NCBI RefSeq assembly: GCF_001435315.1
Contig: NZ_AZGK01000005.1
Coordinates: 1-64,000 of the forward strand
DNA length: 64,000 bases
Direction: 5' to 3'
Origin: Lentilactobacillus parabuchneri DSM 5707 = NBRC 107865
GTDB taxonomy: Bacteria > Bacillota > Bacilli > Lactobacillales > Lactobacillaceae
Positions 24,396 through 32,158 of the stretch are shown in pieces. The stretch's first letter is position 1; each line of letters begins with the position of its first letter. Below the pieces are notes generated by a model, which was given only the letters and a program-made list of their open reading frames with translations, searched no databases and was not told where the DNA came from. Both the position numbers and the translations under genes were made by a program.

Positions 24396-24523
24396 ATTGG
24401 TATAGTCATATTAATCATAATTGGTATATACTTGCATCATTTAATGAATCCGTGTTAAAAGGGAAGTTCAACTGATAAAATTAAAAAAACATCCTTGTGG
24501 TATACCTATTAATCTGTTATGCT
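24396..24523 (+). promoter_or_regulatory. Promoter with GntR-type operator-like repeats
   Basis: Two copies of ATTGGTATA (24396 and 24420) and a palindromic GTGGTATACC (24497-24506) lie before the IIB-like gene. The first, ATTGGTATAGTCATAT, resembles NagR/YvoA-type operators. The third overlaps a plausible promoter TTGTGG (24495-24500), 17-base spacer, TATGCT (24518-24523). Binding by a GntR regulator is inferred. The rest of 24214-24560 holds nothing I recognise. Confidence 0.4.
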
Positions 24524-24560
24524 GTATTGGTAAATTAATTTAATAAAGGGACTGACGATA

Positions 24561-24878
24561 ATGAAAAAAGTATTGCTTATCTGTGAAGATGAAATTTCTA
24601 GTGGCTTGTTAGTTCGTGCAGCAAAGCCATTTATCGAACTTTATGATGCCCATTTTGATTTTGAAGCCACTAATATTTTGAACGCACCCAAACATCTAGT
24701 TGAAGAAGTTGACCTTGTTTTGCTTGCTCCTGACGCAACGTATCATGAGGATGAATTGAAATTAATAGCGGATCAAACGCCAGTCACAACGATTCCAGAT
24801 GAAATTTACGCTTGGGGTAACGGGGAGAGATTGGTGAAGTTGATTACGAAGCAGTTTGCTCCTGCTGAAATTGCTTAG
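24561..24878 (+). CDS. PTS IIB-like protein, lactose/cellobiose type, stand-alone
   Basis: This 105-residue soluble protein has the size and fold pattern of a IIB component: strand KKVLLICED with a cysteine at residue 8 in the phosphorylation position, then SSGLLVRAA as the following helix, and VDLVLLAPDATYHED in place of the usual DVVLLGPQ strand. No IIA or IIC gene adjoins it, and a terminator follows at once. It may serve a transporter elsewhere or be regulatory. The ATG follows AAAGGGA. The upstream operator-like sites suggest sugar-dependent control. Confidence 0.6.
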   Translation: MKKVLLICEDEISSGLLVRAAKPFIELYDAHFDFEATNILNAPKHLVEEVDLVLLAPDATYHEDELKLIADQTPVTTIPDEIYAWGNGERLVKLITKQFAPAEIA

Positions 24879-24913
24879 AACTTAAAGATTATTCAATATA
24901 GAATTTTAAAATT

Positions 24914-24944
24914 AACGTCTGCCTAAACCAAGGCAAGCGTTTTT
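24914..24944 (+). terminator. Terminator after the IIB-like gene
   Basis: AACGTCTGCCT (24914-24924) pairs with AGGCAAGCGTT (24931-24941) with one mismatch and one G-T pair, followed by TTT. From here to 25154 I see no supported gene. Confidence 0.65.
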
Positions 24945-25154
24945 CTGTATGCTCGATTATCCGTTCGTGACAGATCGTTTTGAATATGAAATGAACATGA
25001 AAGTTAAAAATCATCTATATGACTTTGAGTGCTCATTTTTTCGAATACATAATTATGACATTTCACCCTTTGAAAGTGAAAGATTTTTGCGCTCAGCTTT
25101 ATTGGTGACTCTTGTCATTCCCACTGTTGATAACCTTTTCAACCGCTATCGAAG

Positions 25155-25183
25155 TTGAATTAACATTCACTTTGGCATATAAT
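25155..25183 (+). promoter_or_regulatory. dtpT promoter
   Basis: TTGAAT (25155-25160), a 17-base spacer and a perfect TATAAT (25178-25183). The predicted start near 25190 gives a leader of about 105 bases. Confidence 0.65.
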
Positions 25184-25234
25184 GGTTCATATGATTTATT
25201 CTTGGAATCTCTATCAGGAGTAATTAAAATTGAT

Positions 25235-25282
25235 AATCTAATCTGATTAACTTGTTTTGTTAATAAGATTAGATTTATTTTT
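25235..25282 (+). terminator. Attenuator-like hairpin in the dtpT leader
   Basis: AATCTAATCT (25235-25244) pairs perfectly with AGATTAGATT (25266-25275), with a second inner stem ATTAAC/GTTAAT, and is followed by TTATTTTTT. The Shine-Dalgarno GGAGGG starts two bases later. It can act as a terminator or shield the ribosome site. No aptamer family is recognised upstream. Confidence 0.5.
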
Positions 25283-25295
25283 TGGAGGGTATCAC

Positions 25296-26789
25296 ATGCA
25301 ACAACAAGATCAAACAGACCAGGAACGACGGGCAGACGCCTCGTTTTTCGGCCAACCTCGGGGACTGTCAACGCTGTTCTTCACCGAAATGTGGGAACGG
25401 TTCAGTTACTACGGAATGCGTGCCATTCTTCTTTACTACATGTATTTCAGTGTAACGAAAGGTGGACTAGGCTTTGATCAATCACTAGCCGCTTCTATCA
25501 TGGCAATCTATGGGTCACTTGTTTATTTAACATCAGTGATTGGTGGGTTTGTCAGTGACCGGATACTTGGAAGTCGCCGAACCGTGTTTTATGGCGGTGT
25601 TCTCATCATGCTTGGACATATTGCACTTTCGTTGCCAATGGGTGCCCCGGCGTTATTCACGTCAATTGTCCTGATTACGGTTGGGACGGGGCTGTTGAAA
25701 CCAAACATTTCTGAAATGGTTGGTGGCTTATACACCGAGTACGATAATCGTCGTGATTCAGGATTTACAATCTTTGTTTTCGGAATTAACTTGGGCTCGT
25801 TCGTTGCACCTTTGCTGGTTAGCTGGCTTGGGTTTAACGTCAACTTCCACCTTGGTTTTTCGCTCGCAGCAATCGGAATGTTCTTTGGATTATTGCAATA
25901 TGTTCGTGGTGGCAAGAAGCACTTGCCAAGCGCAAGTCTTTACCCAAGCGATCCATTGGAACCAAACGATGCTAAAAAACTGTCAATTCGAGTTGGCCTG
26001 GGCGTGGTGGTATTTGCACTCGTCCTGTTACTCTTACAGGTAATGGGGTCATTATCATTAAGTTCATTCATCACCCTGTTGAGTATCATCGCAGTGGCAA
26101 CACCGATTATTTACTTCATCATCATTATTTCCAGCAAAAAATTGTCTGATACCGAACGTTCGCGAGTCATCGCATACATCCCATTATTCATTGCCGCAGC
26201 CATTTTCTGGGCAATTGAAGAGCAGGGGTCCGTTGTTTTGGCCTTGTTCGCCGAAAACCAGACAAACAACAATTTCTTCGGTATTTTTAACATTCCTGCA
26301 GGCTGGTACCAGTCTTTGAACCCACTGTTTATCATGCTTTACACACCATTCTTTGCCTGGATGTGGATCAAGTTGGGTAAAAAGCAGCCAAGTTCACCAT
26401 CTAAATTTTCACTTGGATTGATGATTGCCGGTCTATCATACCTATTCATGGTTCTACCGGTCATGCTCTTTGGCTCATCGGCAAAAGTCAGTCCATTCTG
26501 GTTACTCGGAAGCTGGGCAATTGTTGAAATCGCGGAATTGTTGATTTCACCAATTGGACTTTCCGTCACCACGAAGCTGGCACCAAAGGCTTTTGAGTCA
26601 CAAATGATGAGTATGTGGTTCTTGGCCGATTCAGCGGGTCAGGCCGTCAACTCACAAATTGTTAAGTTCTATACGCCGGAAAACGAAATCAACTACTTTC
26701 TGATCGTCGGATTGGTTGCAATCGTTGCCGGAATTATTCTAATCTTCCTTGTTAAACCAATTAAGCATTTAATGGAAGGTGTCAATTAG
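25296..26789 (+). CDS. dtpT: Di-/tripeptide:H+ symporter, POT family
   Basis: This 497-residue integral membrane protein imports di- and tripeptides with protons, the main peptide supply in lactic acid bacteria alongside Opp. The POT signatures are present: the E-x-x-E-R-F-x-Y-Y motif in [18 protein letters not shown] (residues about 30-47), [13 protein letters not shown] in the loop after the third segment, and [17 protein letters not shown]. The N-terminal 20 residues are polar and cytoplasmic. ATG 25296 follows GGAGGG by 6 bases. It is monocistronic, with its own promoter and terminator. Confidence 0.93.
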   Translation: MQQQDQTDQERRADASFFGQPRGLSTLFFTEMWERFSYYGMRAILLYYMYFSVTKGGLGFDQSLAASIMAIYGSLVYLTSVIGGFVSDRILGSRRTVFYGGVLIMLGHIALSLPMGAPALFTSIVLITVGTGLLKPNISEMVGGLYTEYDNRRDSGFTIFVFGINLGSFVAPLLVSWLGFNVNFHLGFSLAAIGMFFGLLQYVRGGKKHLPSASLYPSDPLEPNDAKKLSIRVGLGVVVFALVLLLLQVMGSLSLSSFITLLSIIAVATPIIYFIIIISSKKLSDTERSRVIAYIPLFIAAAIFWAIEEQGSVVLALFAENQTNNNFFGIFNIPAGWYQSLNPLFIMLYTPFFAWMWIKLGKKQPSSPSKFSLGLMIAGLSYLFMVLPVMLFGSSAKVSPFWLLGSWAIVEIAELLISPIGLSVTTKLAPKAFESQMMSMWFLADSAGQAVNSQIVKFYTPENEINYFLIVGLVAIVAGIILIFLVKPIKHLMEGVN

Positions 26790-26803
26790 AATTCAGATTG
26801 AAT

Positions 26804-26840
26804 AAATGTGTTATCCTAACTTGGATGGCACATTTTTATT
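26804..26840 (+). terminator. dtpT terminator
   Basis: AAATGTG (26804-26810) with CACATTT (26829-26835), and an inner ATCC/GGAT pair around a 6-nt loop, are followed by a T-rich run. Confidence 0.65.
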
Positions 26841-26857
26841 TTGGGGAGACAATTGTT

Positions 26858-27679
26858 ATGGTTAAAATTGCAGTTTCCAGTGATAATCATTTTGACATTA
26901 ATAAAGTTGATTTAACACCAACGATTCAAGCGCAGGTGGCATATTTGACCGATCAATCCGTGGATGATTACTTAATCGCCGGAGACTTATTTAATGACTT
27001 CACCAAATCTGCCGCATACGTCAAGCAGCTCTCCGATCAATTGCCAACAACCAAGGTGTATTTTATTGCCGGCAATCACGACATGATTCGCGGCGTGTCT
27101 TACGACCAGCTTGAACATGGAAAATGGCCTGGATATTTGAATAATCAGTTTGTCGACATTCCGGGGACCAATTATCGGATTATTGGCTTGAATGGGTGGT
27201 ACGACTACACGTTTGCGACAAATGAGGATAAAACAGAATCTGAATTTCACCGCTGGAAAATGGCTTACTGGATTGATGGCCTTATTTCGCAGCCTATGAG
27301 TGATTTGAAGCGTGAGGAGGTTGTTATCCAACAACTCAAAACACAGCTTCAGAACGCAAAAGACAGCCGAAAAAAGGTCATCCTAATGACGCACTTTGTC
27401 CCTAATCAGCATTTCATTCGCTATACGTCCGATTTTCGATTTTGGAACATGGCCAATGCGATGATGGGCAGCTTACAATTTCAAAAAGTGATCGAACAAT
27501 ATCAAGTCGATACGGTGATTTTCGGTCATATTCATCGGCGCATTGGACCGGTTAAAATCGGATTAACAACTTATTACAACGCGGCGGTGGGGTACCATAA
27601 CCGCCGCCATAATGAGTGGCAAACCAATGATTTTATGAGTGAATGGCAAAAACAGCTGCAAATGATTCAACTTTTTTAA
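26858..27679 (+). CDS. Calcineurin-like metallophosphoesterase
   Basis: This 273-residue enzyme of unknown substrate carries the complete metal-binding set: SSDNHFD near the start, YLIAGDLFND, FIAGNHDM, ILMTHFVP and FGHIHRR near the end, i.e. the D-x-H, G-D-x-x, G-N-H-D, H and G-H-x-H motifs of the two-metal site. It has no signal peptide or membrane segment. ATG 26858 lies 9 bases behind GGGGAG (26843-26848), and the in-frame upstream ATG at 26798 lies inside the dtpT terminator. Confidence 0.85.
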   Translation: MVKIAVSSDNHFDINKVDLTPTIQAQVAYLTDQSVDDYLIAGDLFNDFTKSAAYVKQLSDQLPTTKVYFIAGNHDMIRGVSYDQLEHGKWPGYLNNQFVDIPGTNYRIIGLNGWYDYTFATNEDKTESEFHRWKMAYWIDGLISQPMSDLKREEVVIQQLKTQLQNAKDSRKKVILMTHFVPNQHFIRYTSDFRFWNMANAMMGSLQFQKVIEQYQVDTVIFGHIHRRIGPVKIGLTTYYNAAVGYHNRRHNEWQTNDFMSEWQKQLQMIQLF

Positions 27680-27688
27680 ATAATGCGC

Positions 27689-27717
27689 TTGACGGAACCC
27701 GGAAAATTTTGTATTAT
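27689..27717 (+). promoter_or_regulatory. Promoter of the tRNA-Tyr/tRNA-Gln pair
   Basis: TTGACG (27689-27694), 17-base spacer, TATTAT (27712-27717). Confidence 0.7.
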
Positions 27718-27750
27718 TATATTCGTTGGTTTGATAGCAAACTCAGTTTC

Positions 27751-27833
27751 GGAGGGGTAGCGAAGTCTGGCTAAACGCGGCGGACTGTAAATCCGCTCCT
27801 TCGGGTTCGGTGGTTCGAATCCACTCCCCTCCA
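27751..27833 (+). tRNA. tRNA-Tyr (GTA)
   Basis: Acceptor GGAGGGG pairs with CCCCTCC, anticodon GTA lies in the loop CTGTAAA, a long variable arm (CTCCTTCGGGTTCGG region) marks it as class II, and the T loop TTCGAAT is intact. The discriminator is A; CCA is not encoded. Confidence 0.95.
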
Positions 27834-27840
27834 TTTTTAT

Positions 27841-27912
27841 TGGGCTATAGCCAAGTGGTAAGGCAACGGGTTTTGATCCCGTGATGCGCTGGTTCGAACC
27901 CAGCTAGCCCAA
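27841..27912 (+). tRNA. tRNA-Gln (TTG)
   Basis: Acceptor TGGGCTA pairs with TAGCCCA, anticodon stem ACGGG/CCCGT encloses loop TTTTGAT with anticodon TTG, T loop TTCGAAC. It lies 7 bases after tRNA-Tyr and shares its promoter. CCA is not encoded. Confidence 0.95.
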
Positions 27913-27917
27913 TTACT

Positions 27918-27958
27918 AAACGTTCATGACGAAAGGAACTCGTCGTGGGCGTTTTTTT
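27918..27958 (+). terminator. Terminator of the tRNA pair
   Basis: A 15-bp stem (AAACGTTCATGACGA with TCGTCGTGGGCGTTT, three G-T pairs) is followed by a T run. Confidence 0.85.
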
Positions 27959-28042
27959 GTTTGGGTAATTTGGCGATCACTGATCCAGAAATGGTGCGGA
28001 ATTTTTCGGTAATGGTGCAAAATTAATTTCTTTTCTTCTTTC

Positions 28043-28057
28043 TTGTAATCGCTTTCG
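28043..28057 (+). promoter_or_regulatory. cre-like site before 3-hydroxyacyl-CoA dehydrogenase
   Basis: TTGTAATCGCTTTCG matches the CcpA box WTGNAANCGNWNNCW in all but the last position. It lies 43 bases before the start codon, so carbon catabolite repression is plausible. Confidence 0.5.
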
Positions 28058-28099
28058 ATTCAGCATACTGTTAGCGTGGATTTAGAAAGGAAGGATATT

Positions 28100-28996
28100 A
28101 TGATAGTCAAGAAAGTTGTTATTTTAGGCGGGGGCGTTCTCGGAAGTCAGATCGCTTACCAATCCGCATTCTCGGGGATCAAAACCGTTATCTACGATAT
28201 TTCAGATGAAGCAGTCCAGCAGGCACAACAAAAGATTGACAGCTATCCACAGCAGTACAAGCAAGATATTGGGGCGACTGATGAGCAGGTTCAAGCAGCC
28301 AATGCCAATCTTTCACTCACAACTGATATGAAAGCAGCCGCAACGGATGCCGACGTCATTATTGAGGCGGTTCCGGAAAGGCTTGATATTAAAGAGTCGA
28401 CCTATAAGAGCCTTGCGCCATATATTACAGATCAGACGCTCTTATTAACCAACTCGTCAACGTTGATTCCCAGTCAATTGATTGACTTTGCACCTAACAA
28501 AAAACGGTTCATGGCAATGCACTTTGCAAACTTGATTTGGACTCACAACGTTGCCGAATTAATGTGGGCAAAAGACACGCCTCAGGCAACCATTGATGAT
28601 GCCGAGGCCTTTGCAAAGCAGATCCACATGATTCCAATTTTAATTCATAAAGAAATTTCCGGATACATCATGAACTCCATTTTCCTACCAATGATCAACG
28701 CTGCCTTAAAACTATGGGCAAACGGCTATTCCGATCCGTTATCAATCGATAAAAACTGGATGGTCAGCATGGGCGTTGACCGAGGACCGTTTGGATTCCT
28801 TGATATTATGGGCTTAAACACCGCGGTTAACATTGAAATGGGATTTTATCAGAATACGCACGATGAGGATTACAAGAAGATTGCCGATAAATTAACCGAG
28901 TATGTTCAGGACAACAAGTTGGGGGTCGCTTCCGGAGAGGGATTTTACCACTACCCAAATCCAGCATACCAAGATCCGGCATTTTTAAAGGCTTAA
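28100..28996 (+). CDS. 3-hydroxyacyl-CoA dehydrogenase family protein
   Basis: This 298-residue NAD-dependent enzyme has an N-terminal Rossmann domain with VVILGGGVLGSQIAYQS (glycine motif near residues 9-14) and IIEAVPERLDIK, the catalytic-histidine region MAMHFANLIW, and a C-terminal helical domain starting at GYIMNSIFLPMINAALKLW and RGPFGFLDIMGL. The family oxidises 3-hydroxyacyl-CoA or similar hydroxy acids; no other fatty-acid breakdown genes are nearby, so the true substrate is open. ATG 28100 follows AAAGGAAGG; the upstream in-frame GTG at 28076 would place a start in the leader. A cre-like site precedes it. Confidence 0.85.
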   Translation: MIVKKVVILGGGVLGSQIAYQSAFSGIKTVIYDISDEAVQQAQQKIDSYPQQYKQDIGATDEQVQAANANLSLTTDMKAAATDADVIIEAVPERLDIKESTYKSLAPYITDQTLLLTNSSTLIPSQLIDFAPNKKRFMAMHFANLIWTHNVAELMWAKDTPQATIDDAEAFAKQIHMIPILIHKEISGYIMNSIFLPMINAALKLWANGYSDPLSIDKNWMVSMGVDRGPFGFLDIMGLNTAVNIEMGFYQNTHDEDYKKIADKLTEYVQDNKLGVASGEGFYHYPNPAYQDPAFLKA

Positions 28997-29009
28997 ATCG
29001 TTACCTGAC

Positions 29010-29066
29010 GACTAGTTGACCGTATCGTTGGTCACCAAAATCTGGTCACTGCGAAATTAACTAGTC
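29010..29066 (+). other. Inverted-repeat structure downstream of the dehydrogenase
   Basis: GACTAGTT (29010-29017) pairs perfectly with AACTAGTC (29059-29066). Inside are a near-palindrome TTGGTCACCAA and two copies of TGGTCAC. It precedes the terminator. Function unknown. Confidence 0.35.
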
Positions 29067-29074
29067 CAATCAAG

Positions 29075-29114
29075 AAATGTCCACGACGAAAAGAACGCGT
29101 CGTGGGCATTTTTT
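29075..29114 (+). terminator. Terminator after the dehydrogenase
   Basis: AAATGTCCACGACG pairs with CGTCGTGGGCATTT (one G-T pair) and TTTT follows. Confidence 0.85.
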
Positions 29115-29142
29115 ATATTTTTTTCTGATAGACAACTTTATA

Positions 29143-29171
29143 TTGCAAAATTGGTTGATTTCCGCTATTGT
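29143..29171 (+). promoter_or_regulatory. Promoter of proC-nagA-nagR
   Basis: TTGCAA (29143-29148), 17-base spacer, TATTGT (29166-29171). The predicted start near 29178 lies just before the operator-like palindrome. Confidence 0.55.
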
Positions 29172-29184
29172 CAAATTAGTAACA

Positions 29185-29200
29185 ATTGGAATAGTCCGAT
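29185..29200 (+). promoter_or_regulatory. NagR (dre)-like operator
   Basis: ATTGGAATAGTCCGAT matches the NagR/YvoA operator ATTGGTATAGACCAAT in 13 of 16 positions and is itself nearly palindromic. It lies between the promoter and proC, in a position to block transcription. The GntR-type regulator encoded at the end of this operon is the obvious ligand-responsive repressor, so the operon is probably autoregulated by amino-sugar phosphates. Confidence 0.6.
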
Positions 29201-29221
29201 TGCAATATCAGGAGGGTTAAT

Positions 29222-30022
29222 ATGAAAATTGGATTTATCGGAGTCGGGGCAATGGCCCAAGCCATCATTCAGGGCTTATTGAACGCCAAATTTGTTCCCG
29301 CTGAAAATATATTGGTGCATAGCGCACATAAAGCCCATTATGAAAATTATGCCAAGCAGTACGGATTGACCGCTGAAGCAACCAACCAGCAAGTCGCAGA
29401 AAATAGTGATCTGGTGGTCCTTGCAGTGGTGCCGGCAATTGCCGCGGACGTTTTGGCAGAGATTCGAGATCAACTTTCAACTCAAAAAACTTTGATTTCA
29501 ATTGTTTCAGGCGTTTCATTGAATCGCTTGGAAGAATTGACCGACTACAACTTACCGATTCTCCGAAGCTTGCCAAACATTAATTCTCAGTATGGTCAGG
29601 GGATGACCGCAGTCGCTGCCAACGAGAATCTTTCTGGTGATCGGAAAGCGCAAGCAATTGCCATGTATGAAGCGACCGGCAGTGTCAGTGAGCTTTCGGA
29701 AAGTCAGTTTGCGGCATTCAGTGCGATTTCCGGCAGTGCCGTGGCGTACGTTGACTTCTTCATTGACAGTCTCAGCCGGGCCGGCGTTAAGTACGGTTTT
29801 ACCAAAGAAATGGCCACCCAGATTGCCGCTCAAACCACGTTGGGGTCTGCCCATTCATTGATGGCATCCGGTCAGACACCCGCTGAATTGATTGATAAGG
29901 TTTGTTCCCCGGGTGGCGACACCATTGCCGGTATCCTGGCGATGGAACAGGCCGGCTTTTTGCCTTCCATTATCAAGGGAATTGACGCGACGATTGCCAA
30001 GTCGACCGGCAACAACGGCTAA
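29222..30022 (+). CDS. proC: Pyrroline-5-carboxylate reductase
   Basis: This 266-residue enzyme performs the last step of proline synthesis, reducing pyrroline-5-carboxylate with NAD(P)H. It has the N-terminal dinucleotide fold MKIGFIGVGAMAQAIIQG, the VVLAVVPAIAADVL strand, and the C-terminal dimer domain with SGSAVAYVDFFIDSLSRAG and the family signature VCSPGGDTIAGI. It starts at ATG behind AGGAGGG and is followed after 23 bases by nagA, on which it is apparently cotranscribed. Its place behind a NagR-like operator is unusual. Confidence 0.93.
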   Translation: MKIGFIGVGAMAQAIIQGLLNAKFVPAENILVHSAHKAHYENYAKQYGLTAEATNQQVAENSDLVVLAVVPAIAADVLAEIRDQLSTQKTLISIVSGVSLNRLEELTDYNLPILRSLPNINSQYGQGMTAVAANENLSGDRKAQAIAMYEATGSVSELSESQFAAFSAISGSAVAYVDFFIDSLSRAGVKYGFTKEMATQIAAQTTLGSAHSLMASGQTPAELIDKVCSPGGDTIAGILAMEQAGFLPSIIKGIDATIAKSTGNNG

Positions 30023-30045
30023 ACAAATCAAGTTTGGAGATTTAA

Positions 30046-31182
30046 ATGTCAAAGGTATTGATAAACGCAACCATTTATACAGGCAAACGCGTGATTGACA
30101 AGGGCTATGTCCGATTCAATCAACAAATTCTTGATGCCGGTGAAATGAGCGACTACCAACAAAAACCAGACGATCAGGTGATTGATGCCAGCCGGAAATT
30201 GGTGGTCCCCGGTTTCATTGACGTTCACACGCATGGCGGCTACGGTGTTGACGCCATGAGCACGGATCCTGCAGCCATCAGCCAGATGGTCGATAAAATG
30301 ACTCAAGAGGGCGTCACAAGCGTTTTTCTGACCACCATGACCCAACGCCCGGAATTGATTTCTCAAGCCATGCAGACGATTTTACGGGCTGCTTCGATGA
30401 ATCCAAAAATTGTCGGAATTCATCTTGAGGGACCGTTTATTTCGCCCAAGTATAACGGGGCCCAACCGGAAAACCTCATTCAAAAGATTGACATTGGAAA
30501 ATTTGCTGAATGGGATCGGCTTTCTGGCGGATTGGTTAAATTGTTGACTTACGCACCTGAAATGGGGGTTGATGATGACGTTTCAACGTACTGTTCTGAG
30601 CACGGGATCGTCATGTCGGTCGGGCACAGCGGCGCAACTTATGCGCAATTAAAGGCCCTCAAACCGGCGCGGATTACCCATTTATTTAATGCACAACGGG
30701 GATTTGCTCAGCGCGAGGTTGGGGTGGTCGGCTACGCAATGCTTGATCGCGATGTCAAAGCTGAGCTGATTTGTGACGGTTACCACGTGGCCCCCGAAGC
30801 CGTTCAGATTGCCTATAAACTCATTGGACCGGATCGACTGGAGCTGATTTCCGATTCGATGGAAGCCAAAGGCGAGCCGGACGGCACCTATCAGTTGGGC
30901 GGCCAGCCGGTTAACGTCCATGACGGCCGGGCAACCTTAACCAACGGACATCTTGCCGGGTCGGTTTTAAAATTCAATCAAGCATTCAAAAATATAATCC
31001 AATTTGCCAACTGTTCGATTGCCTCCGCGGTGAAAATGAGCTCGACCAATCAGGCACTTGAGTTCTCACTGACACATAAGGGATTCCTAGAGCGCGGGTA
31101 TGATGCCGACTTAAATGTGTTTGACAAGCACCTAGACCTTATGGCAACGTATAGTTATGGCAAATTCGTGAATAAAGACTAA
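30046..31182 (+). CDS. nagA: N-acetylglucosamine-6-phosphate deacetylase
   Basis: This 378-residue amidohydrolase removes acetate from N-acetylglucosamine-6-phosphate, the first cytoplasmic step of GlcNAc use and of cell-wall sugar recycling. The metal-binding FIDVHTHGGYGVDAM motif is near residue 58, the LEGPFISPKYNGA loop near 129, and catalytic HSGATYAQL, HLFNAQRGF and LISDSMEAKG follow in the right order. It starts at ATG behind TTGGAG. The regulator gene begins 14 bases downstream. No nagB is seen in the window. Confidence 0.93.
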   Translation: MSKVLINATIYTGKRVIDKGYVRFNQQILDAGEMSDYQQKPDDQVIDASRKLVVPGFIDVHTHGGYGVDAMSTDPAAISQMVDKMTQEGVTSVFLTTMTQRPELISQAMQTILRAASMNPKIVGIHLEGPFISPKYNGAQPENLIQKIDIGKFAEWDRLSGGLVKLLTYAPEMGVDDDVSTYCSEHGIVMSVGHSGATYAQLKALKPARITHLFNAQRGFAQREVGVVGYAMLDRDVKAELICDGYHVAPEAVQIAYKLIGPDRLELISDSMEAKGEPDGTYQLGGQPVNVHDGRATLTNGHLAGSVLKFNQAFKNIIQFANCSIASAVKMSSTNQALEFSLTHKGFLERGYDADLNVFDKHLDLMATYSYGKFVNKD

Positions 31183-31196
31183 GGGAGTTGGTATCA

Positions 31197-31901
31197 GTGG
31201 GTTTACCAATTTATATTCAAATTCATAATGAGATTAAGCGAAATATTGAGGCGAACAAGTGGAAAATTGGTGATCGGATCCCCTCTGAACGCGAGTTGTC
31301 GACAGATTTCGGCGTGAGTCGGATGACGTTGCGGCAAGCTATCCAAACCTTGGTTGACGAGGGTATTTTGGAGCGCCGGGTTGGATCGGGAACGTTCGTT
31401 GCCAATCAAAAAGTGCAGGAGAAGATGGCCGGTGTGACCGGCTTTACGGACCTAATGCTTGCGCAAGGCAAGGTGCCGTCCAGCAAAACGATTTCGTATC
31501 ACACGATGGAACCATCATTAAGTGAAATGGAAAAGCTCCACATCACCCAGGACCAGGCGGTTTTGCGAATGGAACGAATTCGATACGGGGATGAAGTGCC
31601 GATTTGTTTTGAAGTCGCTACGGTTCCGGAAAATATTGTTGAAGGACTGGAAAAGTCTGAGGTCACCAGCTCACTTTACCGAACGTTGGAACAAAAAAAG
31701 GGCCTGCAGATCGGCAAGGCCCAGCAAACCGTCTCGGCAATGCTGGCATCCGAACGCATTGCGGAGTATCTAAACATTAAGCGGGGAGAAGCAATTCTGC
31801 GGCTCAGACAAATTACCTATCTTCAAGACGGTCGTCCCTTTGAGTATGTTCGAACCCAATACGTTGGGGATCGATTTGAGTTTTATTTGGAAAAAGAATA
31901 A
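31197..31901 (+). CDS. nagR: GntR/HutC-type regulator, NagR/YvoA-like
   Basis: This 234-residue regulator has an N-terminal winged helix (GDRIPSERELSTDFGVSRMT, then LVDEGILERRVGSGTFVA; residues about 20-75) and a C-terminal UTRA ligand domain (VLRMERIRYGDEVPICFEV, LRQITYLQDGRPFEYV). NagR of this type is released from DNA by amino-sugar phosphates. GTG 31197 is 9 bases behind AGGGAG; the TTG at 31188 directly abuts that site and is unlikely. It closes the proC-nagA operon. The name rests on context and on the matching operator. Confidence 0.85.
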   Translation: MGLPIYIQIHNEIKRNIEANKWKIGDRIPSERELSTDFGVSRMTLRQAIQTLVDEGILERRVGSGTFVANQKVQEKMAGVTGFTDLMLAQGKVPSSKTISYHTMEPSLSEMEKLHITQDQAVLRMERIRYGDEVPICFEVATVPENIVEGLEKSEVTSSLYRTLEQKKGLQIGKAQQTVSAMLASERIAEYLNIKRGEAILRLRQITYLQDGRPFEYVRTQYVGDRFEFYLEKE

Positions 31902-31931
31902 TCTGTGGCAGCTCAAGACTGCTATGTAAAA

Positions 31932-31979
31932 AAGGGGTTGTGACAAAACTAACATTTTGCCGACAGCCCCTTGTTTTTT
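31932..31979 (+). terminator. Terminator of the proC-nagA-nagR operon
   Basis: AAGGGGTTGT (31932-31941) pairs with ACAGCCCCTT (31963-31972), CAAAA/TTTTG pairs inside, and TTTTTT follows. Confidence 0.85.
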
Positions 31980-31999
31980 CAATTTTATATAGCCGGAAC

Positions 32000-32089
32000 G
32001 TGTGCCAAAAGGCCGCTTCCTAGGTTATGCAACGCCGGCCATGAAATGCCAAGCCTCTTTGGCGGAAGCAAGCCCGCCTTTTGGCACAC
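32000..32089. repeat. 90-bp nested inverted repeat
   Basis: Outer arms GTGTGCCAAAAGGC (32000-32013) and GCCTTTTGGCACAC (32076-32089) pair perfectly over 14 bp. Inside, GCTTCC (near 32015) pairs with GGAAGC (near 32064), and GCCAA/TTGGC forms a further hairpin near 32048-32063. It lies between two convergent genes, outside any ORF. It may be a dispersed repeat of the REP/MITE kind or a structured RNA. Confidence 0.6.
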
Positions 32090-32158
32090 TCCCTTTTTGA
32101 GTTGAAAGGATGGGAATCAAAACGCTTTGGATCGTTCATTTGCCTTTAATTTGATTGA

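Noticed and set aside
23929-24560. tRNA or tmRNA 3' end as the prophage target
   Set aside because: No cloverleaf or tmRNA-like end could be folded from the sequence, so the integration target stays unnamed.
24949-25158. Possible 69-residue gene between the IIB-like gene and dtpT
   Set aside because: No ribosome binding site, no recognisable family, begins next to a terminator and ends in the dtpT promoter.
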